The notes under the pieces were generated by a model. The model did not search any database, was not told where the DNA came from, and saw only the letters and a program-made list of their open reading frames with translations. From Streptomyces mayonensis (GTDB lineage: Bacteria > Actinomycetota > Actinomycetes > Streptomycetales > Streptomycetaceae), in the NCBI RefSeq assembly GCF_018982965.1, contig NZ_JACBYP010000040.1, forward strand, positions 1-64,000: DNA of 64,000 bases. The letters run 5' to 3'. Position numbers and translations under genes: made by a program. The number at the start of each line of letters is the position of its first letter. Position 1 is the first letter of the stretch. Of the stretch, positions 1 through 8,473 are shown piece by piece.

Positions 1-20
1 TCTGAGGTGTAAACTCGCCC

Positions 21-167
21 GGTCCTGCTCCGCAGGAACGACGCGCCGACGCTACGCGTCGGTTCAGCACCCGCTCCGCGGGTGCTGGGCTCGGTCCCTC
101 CGGGACCGGATCCGCTCCGCGGATCGAGTTGGGTCGTCGGTGCGGTGTCCCGATCGCTCCGCGATCG
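21..167. repeat. Array of six trinucleotide-loop hairpins, telomere-like
   Basis: Six perfect inverted repeats stand nearly back to back at 23-37, 46-62, 65-87, 92-108, 109-125 and 151-167, with stems of 6 to 10 bp. Each closes on a three-base loop: TCC in five and TAC in one on the plus strand. The minus strand therefore forms C-GGA-G and C-GTA-G hairpins. Such cGNAg mini-hairpins are very stable and are known from the 3' overhangs of Streptomyces linear replicons. The archetypal terminal palindrome is absent. I infer either the inner part of an unusual left telomere or an internal copy of a hairpin repeat family. Confidence 0.6.
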
Positions 168-442
168 TGCCTCCTCCCCGACTCGCCTTCGCTGTTCAAG
201 TCCAACATGACTGGGGTGCAGGTTAATTCGGCTAGCAGTACGGACGGCTGGGCACGTTGGCCTACCCGACTGGGTGCTTGCTGACGGGTCGTCAGTTACG
301 ACTAGAACGTCAAGCCGTGCCAATCCTGTGTGCCGCTGCTTCCTTGTCTCCAAAACTTTGGAGTATTCGAGTTCTGCCACTCCCCCGCTCACTGGAGAAT
401 GGGACCCGGGAGCGGGCGAACGCGTCTGCTGTCGCACTGAGC
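168..442. other. Gene-free stretch beside the helicase 3' end
   Basis: No frame here has convincing codon structure, and no clear terminator or promoter is visible. It lies between the hairpin array and the stop of the minus-strand helicase gene. Confidence 0.5.
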
Positions 443-2884
443 TCAGCGGCCAAACCTCAGCCGCTTGATGGTGCGATGGTCCCCAGGAGCACGGACCAGA
501 TCGATGCCGTGCTCGGCAAGGGTAGCGGACACCAACTCTTCTTGCTCTGAGGGGAGTTGATCGTTGTTCAGCTTGGTGCGGACCTTGGCGAGCCAGGGAC
601 CGATCATGACACGGTCGCCGTCCACCTCGATCCACTCTCGGGCGCCGGGGGTGCGCCCCCACCGTGCCACGAAGAGCCCGAGGATTTCGGTGGTTTGCGC
701 GAACGTGCGCCGCCGCGATGTGCTCGGCCTGCCCGCGGCGTGTTTCTGTTCCAGGAGGGCGCGGTCGGGGATGATTCCCATGCGGGCGAGCAGGTCGCGC
801 TGGCCGGGGTCGAGGTCGGGCCAGCTGGTGAGCTGGCGGTGTAGCCAGCTGCCCGCCTTCACTCCGTGGATGACCGTGTCGCGGCGCAGCGTGCTGGGGT
901 GGTTGCCGGCTTCCAGGTGGCGGCGCAGCAGATGGTACTTGCGATGCCAGTCGGGGCCGTATGGGAGTTTCCAGTCTGGGTCGAGGGCTGTGAGCTGGTT
1001 GTCGCGGTCGGGGGTGAGGCGATCCTTTCGAGCTAGGGCGCGCTGGTCGGCAAGGAACTGGCCTCCGGGTAGTTGGGTGGGGATGGCAAGGTGGCCGTGT
1101 TCGGCGTGGAAGGCCTCGACGGTGGCCAGGTGGCCTTGCCAGGTGGCCTCGTGGTCGTCCCAGATCATGCCGAGATCCTCGAGCTCGGCGATCCATGCCG
1201 GATCGAGGGCGCCTGCCTGGTAGGCGGTGCGTTGGCCGGTGATGAATTGCCCCAGCCGGTAGCCGTAAGCGTCCTCGTAGTCGGCGCTCACGCGCAGGTG
1301 GCTGTGTTCGCTTTGGTAGCGGATGGCGGCGGCTAGGCCAGCGCGGCGGGGAGCAGACAGGACAGCGCCGCTGGAGGGCCACACCAGCAGGTCGAGGGCG
1401 CGGGCGATCGCGGTGGGGTCGAGGGTGTGGTCGAAGCGGAAGCGGCGGGTGATGTAGGTGTGGGAGTCGCGGGCGGGATGCTGGTTCTTGGCCCGGGGGG
1501 TGCGGGCGGCGATGGTCTGGTCGTGGTGGCGCAGGGCGGCGGTGACCAGCCAGAGGGCTTCGTAGGGGGTGCCGAGGAGGTCGGTGGGGTCGGTGCCGGG
1601 CGGGATGTAGGCGGGAATGACGAGGCTGGCTGTCTTCGTCTTGAGGGTGGGTGGTTTGCGCAGGGCGCGGCCGAGCGCTTGGACGATGCGGCGGACGCTG
1701 GCGGTGCGGTCGGCGAAGACGACGGCGTCGACGGCCGGCAGGTCGACGCCTTCGCCTAGGACCTTGGCGTTGGCCAGCACGCCTCGCTCGGCGTTGCTGA
1801 AGCGGGCGATGGTGTCGGCGCGCCGGTGGGGGCTGTGGGTGCCGTCGATGGACTGCACGACGACGTCGTCCGCCCAGTCAGGGCGCAGTTCGTCGGGGAG
1901 GGTGCGCAGGGTGTGGGCGAACTGGCGGGCGAAGTCGGCGGCGTCGGCGATCTGCTGGAAGTAGACGAACACGTGCCGCAGGTCCTGCTCGCGCATGGCT
2001 TTGAGGATGGCCAAGTGCAGGGCGGTGGTGCGGCGCGCGGTGGGCTCGGCTTCAGGATCGGTGAGCGCGTTGTGCAGTTCAGTGTCGGTGACGGTGGGGA
2101 CGACGAGCTGGTAGTCGGCGAGGATACCGTCGTCGATGGCGTCGGCGTGGGAGTAGGTGTGCAGGCGGGGGCCGAAGATCTGCGGCTGGTCCATGGTCGC
2201 CAGCAGGGCTGGGTCGTCCCAGGCGGGTGCGGTGGCGGTGGTGCGCTTGGGTTGCGCTCTGGTGGTGGGCGGCTCGGTCAGGCGGGGGGCGTCCCACACA
2301 TAGGGGGTGGCGGTGAGGTAGAGGCGGCGCTCGGCGGGGATGCGCTCGTTGTCGTGCAGCGCAGTCCAGTTCTTCTCCCAGGTGCCGGCCGTGGCGTGGG
2401 CTTCGTCCACGACCAGCAGGCCGAAGAGGGGGGCGGGGAAGATCGCAGAGTGCTGGGCCTCTTCGATCTTGGACAGCGAGTCGTAGGTGAAGAAGACCGT
2501 CGCTTCGGGGTGGCGGCCGAGCCAGTAGGCCAGGTACTCCCCCGCGTTGGCCGAGTCGACCTCGGCCTCGGCGAGCAACGGGTGGGAGGCGGCGCGTAGC
2601 GAGGAGACGGTGATCATCGGCTCGCGGCGGCCGTCTGCGCGGGCGGCCGCTGCCCACTGTGCGACCAGGTCCAGGCTGGGCACTGCCACTGCCAGGTGCT
2701 GCACGCCGAGTTCCTCGGCTACGCGCAGTGCGAAGAGGGTCTTGCCGGTGCCGCAGGCCGAGACGGCGTGCCCGCGGGTGCGCGGGCGGCGCAGGTGGCG
2801 AACCGTGTTGGCGAGGCCCTCCTGCTGGTCTGTGCGCAGGACCAGACGCCCGGGGTGTTCTGTTGCGGTGGGACTGGCGGTCAT
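443..2884 (-). CDS. DEAD/DEAH-box helicase with helicase-associated domains
   Basis: A superfamily 2 helicase of 813 residues. Walker A (ACGTGKT) lies at about residues 43-49, the DEAH box at 160-163, motif III (TATP) follows, and motif VI is QALGRALR. The C-terminal third contains repeated helicase-associated (HA) modules with the pattern AxxYxxxHGHLxxP and W at the ends. I chose the ATG at 2884 because GAGGAAAA sits just upstream; the frame stays open 36 codons further. Helicases with this layout are frequent at the ends of Streptomyces chromosomes and linear plasmids (the TtrA-type genes are one example). A role in end maintenance or conjugal transfer is inference from position. A fragment of a second HA-domain gene lies near 15.8 kb. 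Confidence 0.85.
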   Translation of the reverse strand: MTASPTATEHPGRLVLRTDQQEGLANTVRHLRRPRTRGHAVSACGTGKTLFALRVAEELGVQHLAVAVPSLDLVAQWAAAARADGRREPMITVSSLRAASHPLLAEAEVDSANAGEYLAYWLGRHPEATVFFTYDSLSKIEEAQHSAIFPAPLFGLLVVDEAHATAGTWEKNWTALHDNERIPAERRLYLTATPYVWDAPRLTEPPTTRAQPKRTTATAPAWDDPALLATMDQPQIFGPRLHTYSHADAIDDGILADYQLVVPTVTDTELHNALTDPEAEPTARRTTALHLAILKAMREQDLRHVFVYFQQIADAADFARQFAHTLRTLPDELRPDWADDVVVQSIDGTHSPHRRADTIARFSNAERGVLANAKVLGEGVDLPAVDAVVFADRTASVRRIVQALGRALRKPPTLKTKTASLVIPAYIPPGTDPTDLLGTPYEALWLVTAALRHHDQTIAARTPRAKNQHPARDSHTYITRRFRFDHTLDPTAIARALDLLVWPSSGAVLSAPRRAGLAAAIRYQSEHSHLRVSADYEDAYGYRLGQFITGQRTAYQAGALDPAWIAELEDLGMIWDDHEATWQGHLATVEAFHAEHGHLAIPTQLPGGQFLADQRALARKDRLTPDRDNQLTALDPDWKLPYGPDWHRKYHLLRRHLEAGNHPSTLRRDTVIHGVKAGSWLHRQLTSWPDLDPGQRDLLARMGIIPDRALLEQKHAAGRPSTSRRRTFAQTTEILGLFVARWGRTPGAREWIEVDGDRVMIGPWLAKVRTKLNNDQLPSEQEELVSATLAEHGIDLVRAPGDHRTIKRLRFGR

Positions 2885-3067
2885 CGCGCGTTTTCCTCGG
2901 CATGCAGGAGGGGCTGACTCGCGTTCATTCTCGCGTACAGCAGGGGTGCGGCGCAGTGTCTCTGCTCTGGCGGGGGCGCGCTGCGAGCCCATGCGCGCCC
3001 CATGATCAGTGTTGTCGGATGCGGATAGGGGGCGACGGCTCGGGGCTCGGGCATTCTCCGCTTGGTT

Positions 3068-3745
3068 TCAGGCAGCCCGGCGGAAGGCTGTCTTGCGTGG
3101 CGTGGGCAGGCGCAGAAGGTCTTGCAGGGGCGTGCCGTGTTCGGCCCACCGGCGCAGGCGGTCCCGGTCGATCCAGTGCACTTGGTGGCGTTCGCCCCAT
3201 GTTTTGGCGTCCCGGGTGAAGGAGCCGTTGGTGACCACGACTGCGATATCAGCTCCGTGCGCGGGGCCTGCGGTGCCTTTGACCTGGTACATCACTGAGG
3301 AGCCGACCTTGCCGGCGACGGTCGTGTGCTTGGCCTGCAGGACGATTCTGCCGCGTTGGCGGTCTTCGCCGATGACGTCTGCGGCCTGGTCTCCTTGTCG
3401 GCCGACCTGCCGTGCGTTCCAGCCGTCCCGGAGGAGCAGGTCACGTAGGGCGAACTCGAAGGCCCGGTCGTCCATGGCGTCGAGTTGCGCGAGCGTGATC
3501 CGGAGCCGGGCCAGCGTCTGGGCCCGCACCTTCCGGGCCTGCAGTTCACGGATGAACCGCCAGGCTGCGTAGCAGAGGGCGAGAGCTGCGAGGACGGCGA
3601 GCCATGGCCAGATGCGGACGGCTGCCTGCCATGTGGCTGTGGCGATCTTGGCCAGCAGCCAGAGTGCGGCGCAGGCGACGGCCGCGGCGGCGGCCTGTTC
3701 CCTGCCGCCGCGGGGTGGGCGTAGCCGGGGCGAGCGGCGGGGCAT
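3068..3745 (-). CDS. Membrane-anchored Mrr-type restriction endonuclease-like protein
   Basis: A 225-residue protein with two hydrophobic segments near the N-terminus (about residues 20-40 and 46-64), then a cytoplasmic Mrr-like nuclease domain. The catalytic signature is visible as GxQAADVIG followed by VLQAKHT, that is D-x(n)-QxK, as in Mrr_cat proteins. The start ATG at 3745 shares one base with the stop of the upstream small ORF (TGATG), so the two are probably translationally coupled. Family members cut foreign, often methylated, DNA. Membrane anchoring suggests action on incoming DNA at the envelope, which is inference. No methyltransferase partner is nearby. Confidence 0.75.
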   Translation of the reverse strand: MPRRSPRLRPPRGGREQAAAAAVACAALWLLAKIATATWQAAVRIWPWLAVLAALALCYAAWRFIRELQARKVRAQTLARLRITLAQLDAMDDRAFEFALRDLLLRDGWNARQVGRQGDQAADVIGEDRQRGRIVLQAKHTTVAGKVGSSVMYQVKGTAGPAHGADIAVVVTNGSFTRDAKTWGERHQVHWIDRDRLRRWAEHGTPLQDLLRLPTPRKTAFRRAA

Positions 3746-3951
3746 CAGTAGCCCACGCTCGCTGACACTGATGGTGTAGGGGTTTGCGGTGTTGTCGGGG
3801 AGGCCTTTCCGAAGCCGATGAGCTGGCTCCATAGCCACACCACCGCGATCAGCCCTGCGATCGACCAGCCGCTCAGTTTCTTCGCGCTGGGGCGGGGTTT
3901 GCGTCGGTAATGACTTCGCACCTTGTAGTAGCCCTCGGGCGGCTTCGCCAC
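3745..3951 (-). CDS. Small single-pass membrane protein coupled to the Mrr-like gene
   Basis: A 68-residue protein with a basic N-terminal half, one hydrophobic segment (about residues 29-47, SGWSIAGLIAVVWLW) and a Pro/Thr/Ser-rich tail. It starts at GTG 3951 with a strong GGAGGAGGAAG Shine-Dalgarno. The stop overlaps the start of the Mrr-like gene, so the two form a unit. I do not recognise the family. It could be an anchor or partner for the nuclease, but nothing in the sequence proves this. Confidence 0.55.
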   Translation of the reverse strand: MAKPPEGYYKVRSHYRRKPRPSAKKLSGWSIAGLIAVVWLWSQLIGFGKASPTTPQTPTPSVSASVGY

Positions 3952-4414
3952 TGCTTCCTCCTCCGTGTCGTCAGGCCGCCAACTGCGGTCTGATCTCTGG
4001 GAATTGGTGTAGCAGCGGGCACTGACAAATCCGCCGGTTTGATCAGCGGAGGCTTTGGCAGTGCCTCGAAAACGCGCCGTGATGCGGTCACGGGTCCGGC
4101 GGTGTTCGAAACATGCGGGACAGTGTTCTCGGATCTGCGGAAACTCCTGTCATGCGGACTGGACTGGCGTGTTCTGGTACGGCTGCGGTGGCCGATGCAG
4201 GTGCTCATGCACCGCAGTGCTCTGTTTCCGTCACTTCGATCACATGCAGAAATGGCATGAAGCAGTACGTGTTCGATGCGCTCCTTCTGGGAGGCAGGTC
4301 GGGTGCCTTCAGTGGGCGGTTCATGAGCCTTTGAGTGGTTCTGCTGTCGCCTGATGGTGTGGCGGCAGGGCGGAATCCGCCGGTCCGCGGTTGCTGATCT
4401 GGTGATGTGACCGG
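3952..4414. other. Gene-free stretch left of the IS5-type transposase
   Basis: About 460 bases without a convincing coding frame. The left part must hold the promoter of the minus-strand membrane protein/Mrr pair. The right part should contain the left end of the insertion sequence. I could not find an unambiguous terminal inverted repeat here. Confidence 0.45.
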
Positions 4415-5260
4415 GTGGGTGAACGCAAGCCGTATCCGAGTGACTTATCGGACGAGCAGTGGTCGTTGATCGAGCCGGTGATCACCGCGTGGAAGGACCG
4501 GCACCGCTCGGTCAGCGGCCATCAGGGCACCTACGACATGCGGGAGATCGTGAACGCGATCCTCTACCAGGGGCGGACCGGCTGCCAGTGGGCCTATCTC
4601 CCGCACGACCTGCCCCAGAAGAGCGCGACCTACTACTTCGCCGCCTGGCGGGACGACGGCACTGATCAGGTCATTCATGAACTCCTGCGCTGCCAGGTCC
4701 GTGAACGCGCCCGCCGATTAGAGGACCCGACCCTGGTGGTCCTGGACACCCAGAGTGTTCACGTGGCCGCCGGGGTCCCCGCCACCACGAGTGGTCACGA
4801 TCCGGCCAAGCGGGTGCCCGGCCGCAAACGCGGACTGGTCGTGGACGTCCTCGGCCTGGTCATCACGGTCGTCGTCCTCGCCGCGAGCACCCACGACAAC
4901 GCCGCGGGCACCGTCCTGCTGGACCAGGTAGCCGAGCACACCGGCGGCACCGTCCGCAAAGCCCTGGTCGACCAGGGCTTCAAGAACCAGGTCGTCGTGC
5001 ACGGAGCCGGCCTGGGCATCGATGTCGAGATCGTCGCACGCAGCCCTCAGCACAAAGGGTTCGTGCCGCAGCCGAAGCGGTGGAGGGTCGAGCAGACCTA
5101 CGGGATCCTGATACTGCACCGGCGCCTGGTCCGCGACTACGAGCACCGCCCCTCCTCCTCCGCCTCCCGCGTCTACTGGGCGATGACCCACGTCATGACC
5201 CGGCGCCTCACCGGCGCGAACGCCCCCACCTGGCGCGAGACGCAGAGGGTGGCAGCGTGA
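4415..5260 (+). CDS. IS5 family DDE transposase
   Basis: A 281-residue transposase. The N-terminal DUF4096-like helical domain (LSDEQWSLIEPV through GRTGCQWAYLP) is followed by a DDE nuclease fold. The probable catalytic residues are Asp in VVLDTQSV, Asp in ALVDQGF and Glu in RVEQTYG. It starts at GTG 4415. Length and motif order fit intact IS5-group enzymes, so the gene looks functional. The stop TGA overlaps the GTG of the downstream ORF (GTGA), which suggests translational coupling. Confidence 0.85.
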   Translation: MGERKPYPSDLSDEQWSLIEPVITAWKDRHRSVSGHQGTYDMREIVNAILYQGRTGCQWAYLPHDLPQKSATYYFAAWRDDGTDQVIHELLRCQVRERARRLEDPTLVVLDTQSVHVAAGVPATTSGHDPAKRVPGRKRGLVVDVLGLVITVVVLAASTHDNAAGTVLLDQVAEHTGGTVRKALVDQGFKNQVVVHGAGLGIDVEIVARSPQHKGFVPQPKRWRVEQTYGILILHRRLVRDYEHRPSSSASRVYWAMTHVMTRRLTGANAPTWRETQRVAA

Positions 5261-5655
5261 GCCTCCAGCCCCTGCTCGACGCCCTGGACCTCCAGGAAGA
5301 CGCCGCCCGGGCCCTGGCCGACGACCTCCGCACACAGATCGACGGCCTGCAGGCCCGGCTGCGGGAGGCCGAGACGCACCTGGAGCACCTCGCGATCACC
5401 CGCACCACTGTCACCGGCCTCGCCGACCGGATTCCGGCCGGCCCGCCGGATCTGCCCGAGCACCCGGACTACCCCCGTATCCTCGACGCCTTCCACCAGA
5501 CGACCGGACCGCTACGGGCCAAGGACGTCTGCGAAGCCCTCGGCCGCGAACTGCTGCCGAAGAACGTCGAGGGCACCCGCGCCAAGCTGAAACGCCTGGT
5601 CAAACTCGGGATCCTCACCGAGGCCGGCACAGGTAACTTCACAAGAAAGTCATAG
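5257..5655 (+). CDS. IS passenger protein: coiled coil plus winged-helix-like tail
   Basis: A 132-residue protein read from GTG 5257, overlapping the transposase stop by four bases. Residues about 8-48 are a heptad-patterned coiled coil (LDLQEDAARALADDLRTQI and onwards). Residues about 70-130 look like a small winged helix (YPRILDAFHQT, KDVCEALG, AKLKRLVKLGIL). The design resembles DNA-binding accessory proteins, so it may modulate transposition or expression. I do not know a named family. Because it lies inside the probable element, it should move with it. Confidence 0.6.
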   Translation: MSLQPLLDALDLQEDAARALADDLRTQIDGLQARLREAETHLEHLAITRTTVTGLADRIPAGPPDLPEHPDYPRILDAFHQTTGPLRAKDVCEALGRELLPKNVEGTRAKLKRLVKLGILTEAGTGNFTRKS

Positions 5656-5663
5656 CCGGACAC

Positions 5664-6071
5664 TTACGGCCGGCAGCCTCTGGCCACAATCTGGTGTGCG
5701 TACTGGTCGTCCGGGCCGATGTCCTGGACTACTGTCTGGGCTTCTTGCACCCGACCCGTCTCGCACATCAGCCGAACAAGGACGTACAAGGCGTCGCGGT
5801 CGCCGTCTTCGGCGCGGTCACGCAGCGCCGCCTCCATGCCCCGCTCTCGAAGCGATCTGTTCAGTCTTCGACGTGCGTGGTTATCCGTGAGGGCGCGCTC
5901 CGTAAGTTCTGGAATCCGTTCCGCCAGGGCCAGCAGATCCATGTGCCACAGATGATTGCCGTGCATGTCTGGATCGTCGGAGAAGCACTCGGCATGGGCG
6001 CTTACCAGCGCGATCGCCATGTCCCATTGTTGAAGCCGTTCCGCCGCGCGAGCTTGCTCCACCCAGTCCAC
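5664..6071 (-). CDS. Hypothetical TPR-like helical protein
   Basis: A 135-residue, all-helical protein. It has short repeated helix pairs (AERLQQWDMAIALVSAHAEC, then ALYVLVRLMCETGRVQEA) that resemble TPR units. It starts at GTG 6071 with AGGAG upstream. It contains no catalytic motif, signal peptide or membrane segment. Its 3' end abuts the right edge of the IS, so transcription of the two converges. Function is unknown. Confidence 0.6.
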   Translation of the reverse strand: MDWVEQARAAERLQQWDMAIALVSAHAECFSDDPDMHGNHLWHMDLLALAERIPELTERALTDNHARRRLNRSLRERGMEAALRDRAEDGDRDALYVLVRLMCETGRVQEAQTVVQDIGPDDQYAHQIVARGCRP

Positions 6072-6332
6072 AGGCTCTTCTCCTAGTCCGCGAACTGATC
6101 AAAGAGACGGCCGTGAATCTGGCCGCCAGCCGCTGAGCGCCTTCACGCTCCGAAGGCCCGGACAAGCGAACCGATTCAGGACAGCGCTCTTGCCCTGAAG
6201 CAGCTGAACTGCTGCAACCAGATTGCTCATGATCCGCCGACGAACTACATCGTCGGCACTGCTTACCCATTCGGATGCCGGAGGTGAGTGGCTCGCGAGC
6301 GCTTACGAGTCTGCAGTTCCTAGAGCAGGGCT
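6072..6332. other. Gene-free stretch between tpg-like and TPR-like genes
   Basis: No convincing frame. It should contain the transcription end of the tap/tpg-like operon and the promoter of the TPR-like gene. Only a weak hairpin (GCAG...CTGC near 6199-6211) was seen. Confidence 0.4.
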
Positions 6333-6905
6333 CTATGCGGCAAAGCCGACGTTGGTGACGTACTCGTACTGGCCCCACTGCGAGCCGAGGTCGACGATCG
6401 TGTCCTGCCACGCTGCGTCGAGGCTCTGGTGGTCGCCGGCCGCCCAGGAGCCGACGATGCGGTCCCAGCGGCGCACGTTCATCGTCCGGTACTCCACCAC
6501 GCGCTGCAGCTGTTGCGGCACCTGGGACTGGTTGAGCGGGTGGATCTCCACCCGGGTGCCGCGTCCGTCGCGGTTGAGGCGCCTGAGGAGGTGGCGGGCG
6601 ACGTTGTGACGGCGCACCGTCCGGTACGCCTGCTCGATGCGTTCCAGGCTGGTCTTGGAGGGGCGGCGTTTGCCCTCCAGCCAGGCCTTCAGCGTCCGGT
6701 GGGTCACGGTGAGTCCGGCGTCCTGCGCGGCCTTCAAGGTCGGGGTCGACTTCGTCAGGTAGTGCAGGCGCGCCATCCAGCCGCGCTTGGCAGTCACGGG
6801 AGTGGCGATGCCGCCCGCGAGTTCGTCGAGTTTGCGAGCGACGGCGTCGCTGCCCTTGATGCCCCGGGCGCCGAACCGTCCGAAGTCGATGTTCTTCTCT
6901 GGCAC
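6333..6905 (-). CDS. tpg: Tpg-like telomere terminal protein
   Basis: A 190-residue basic protein. Residues about 45-98 form an HTH unit (ARLHYLTKSTPTLKAAQDAG, then TVTHRTLKAWLEGKRRPS) whose pattern matches the DNA-binding domain of Streptomyces Tpg. It starts at GTG 6905, sharing one base with the stop of the Tap-like gene (TAGTG), the same order as the known tap-tpg operon. Tpg proteins are attached to the 5' ends of linear DNA and prime end patching. The C-terminal half (EYRTMNVRRWDRIVGSW) does not resemble archetypal Tpg as I know it, so it may serve a different telomere class. The priming residue cannot be assigned. Confidence 0.65.
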   Translation of the reverse strand: MPEKNIDFGRFGARGIKGSDAVARKLDELAGGIATPVTAKRGWMARLHYLTKSTPTLKAAQDAGLTVTHRTLKAWLEGKRRPSKTSLERIEQAYRTVRRHNVARHLLRRLNRDGRGTRVEIHPLNQSQVPQQLQRVVEYRTMNVRRWDRIVGSWAAGDHQSLDAAWQDTIVDLGSQWGQYEYVTNVGFAA

Positions 6906-8473
6906 TACTCCCCCTCGTCTGCGTGCTCAGCGGCGTCGGTTCCGGCGGTGTACGTGTCCTTGACCTTGACCTCGGTAACAGCTCGGCCTTCGGCGAAGAC
7001 ACGGCGCCAGTCACCGATGACGTGGAGTTCGTCGGTGCCCATCGCCCGGACGACGGCCAGGCCCTCGTCATGGGCCTTGAGCGCCTTGAGCCACAGATTG
7101 GCGAAGGCCTGGCTGCGGATGAGGTGCATCCAGTCCGGCCGGTAAAGCTCCCGGTTGTAGTTCGACTCCCCCATCGTGGAGACGAACTTCGAGTACATCG
7201 CCTTCACGTACTCCAGCGTCACCGTGTCGCCCTGCTCGATCGCCGTGTCGCGGGCGTCCTTCAGGGCGATGCGGAACTTCTCCAGCAGGTTCTCCGTGGC
7301 CCCGGAGGTGTACGACTCGTGGATCTGAGGAGGGTCGCACAGCTGGTGCTTGGGGCCGGACAGGCGCAGCAGGAGGCGGAGCGTCGGCTCGGTGACCCAC
7401 AGGGGGCCGGGCTCGTCCCGCTGGCCGATCGGGTTGGGCAGCACCGCCTCGTGCTCCCACTCGGGCGGGGTGATCAGGTGGACTCCGGAGCGGCGGCGGT
7501 CGTGGGCGAGGCCGGTGGAGTGCTCGAGCTGGCCCAAGGGGAGGTGCGTCTTGAGGGCGGAGAGGTAGGCGCCGTTGATGTCGAGCGCGGTCACCTGATG
7601 CCGGCCGGGCGGGAGTTCGTGACGGGTCCACTTGGGGCGGGCTTCCCAGATCTGGTCCGCGCCGCGCGCGGTCTGCTTCTTGAGGATGTCGGGGATCCAG
7701 GGGTGCGCGATCATGTCGTAGCGGGCGCCCTTACGGGTCTCGTCCAGCAGTCGCATCGCGTCCGGGATGGCCCGCTTCACCAGCGCCGCCGTGGCTGCGT
7801 CGACGTCGCCCCGGTGCTCGGCGAGCGCGCCCTGCACGGCCTCGCGGATCAGGTCGACCGGGCCGGACGTCTCCTGGAACGCGTGGCGGGCCGGGCCCTT
7901 GGAACGCTCCGTCGCACGCGCCGGACGTGTCGTGCGCAGCGGCGCCTTCGAGGTGTGCGCGGTGGGCTGTCCGGCTAGCGGGGCAGCTGGGGCCCCGGTG
8001 GCGGTGGGCTGGCAGTCGGCCGGGGTCAGGTGCTGAGCGAACCCCGCCACGCGTTGTCCGGCGGGACGGCCGCACAGCACACAGGGCTCAGGGGCGACGA
8101 GCAGCTCCACGTCGTCCCCTTCCTCGTCCTGGCCGAGGTCGGGCGAAGACAAAGGGGTGACAGTCGCGGCCGTGCCTGACGTGACGGGCTGCTCCGCAGC
8201 CGGCGCCGCCTCGGTCTCGCTCCCGCTCTCGGTGGCGAGCTTGGCGTTCAGCCCGTCCAGCAGGTAGGCGTATTTGGTGCGGATCTCGCCGGCCGGGTCC
8301 CGGCCGCTTTCCCATCCGCTGAGGGTTGAGGGGCTCACGCCGAGCGCGCGTGCCACCTGCGCCTTGGACAGCCGAGCCCGCTCCCGCAGCTCGCGGCGCA
8401 CGTGGCAGGGCGGGAGTTCGGCCTGGGGGCCGACGGCGTCAAGTAGCGAGTCGATCGCGTCGAAGTCGCTCAC
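6905..8473 (-). CDS. tap: Tap-like telomere-associated protein with polymerase palm
   Basis: A 522-residue protein from GTG 8473. An XRE-type HTH lies at about residues 30-60 (ARALGVSPSTLSGWESG), then a linker with a Cys pair (CVLCG, 131-135). Residues 290-490 resemble the palm of protein-primed family-B polymerases: motif A LDINGAYLSAL (Asp298), motif B VKAMYSKF (Lys424), motif C AMGTDELHV (Asp481). The first Asp of the usual YxDTD is Gly here. Tap/Tac proteins bind telomere DNA, recruit Tpg and add the first nucleotides to it, as published for Streptomyces. Archetypal Tap is longer (about 740 residues). GTGA overlap with the upstream HTH gene and TAGTG with tpg show tight coupling. Confidence 0.7.
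   Translation of the reverse strand: MSDFDAIDSLLDAVGPQAELPPCHVRRELRERARLSKAQVARALGVSPSTLSGWESGRDPAGEIRTKYAYLLDGLNAKLATESGSETEAAPAAEQPVTSGTAATVTPLSSPDLGQDEEGDDVELLVAPEPCVLCGRPAGQRVAGFAQHLTPADCQPTATGAPAAPLAGQPTAHTSKAPLRTTRPARATERSKGPARHAFQETSGPVDLIREAVQGALAEHRGDVDAATAALVKRAIPDAMRLLDETRKGARYDMIAHPWIPDILKKQTARGADQIWEARPKWTRHELPPGRHQVTALDINGAYLSALKTHLPLGQLEHSTGLAHDRRRSGVHLITPPEWEHEAVLPNPIGQRDEPGPLWVTEPTLRLLLRLSGPKHQLCDPPQIHESYTSGATENLLEKFRIALKDARDTAIEQGDTVTLEYVKAMYSKFVSTMGESNYNRELYRPDWMHLIRSQAFANLWLKALKAHDEGLAVVRAMGTDELHVIGDWRRVFAEGRAVTEVKVKDTYTAGTDAAEHADEGE

Larger units (their letters stand above)
4318..5658 (+). mobile_element. IS5-type insertion sequence, approximate extent
   Basis: The element is supported by the DDE transposase and its coupled second ORF. 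The ends are not established. A weak, gapped resemblance exists between about 4318-4340 (ggttcatgagcctttgag) and the complement of 5636-5658 (ggctatgactttcttgtg). No target-site duplication was recognised. Treat the coordinates as approximate. Confidence 0.35.

Noticed and set aside
1..20. Archetypal Streptomyces chromosome end
   Set aside because: The first bases do not carry the usual terminal palindrome (CCCGCGGAGCGGG), so I cannot call position 1 a replicon end.
4318..5658. Defined IS inverted repeats and target duplication
   Set aside because: Only a gapped, weak match was found between the two flanks and no duplication, so the ends stay approximate.
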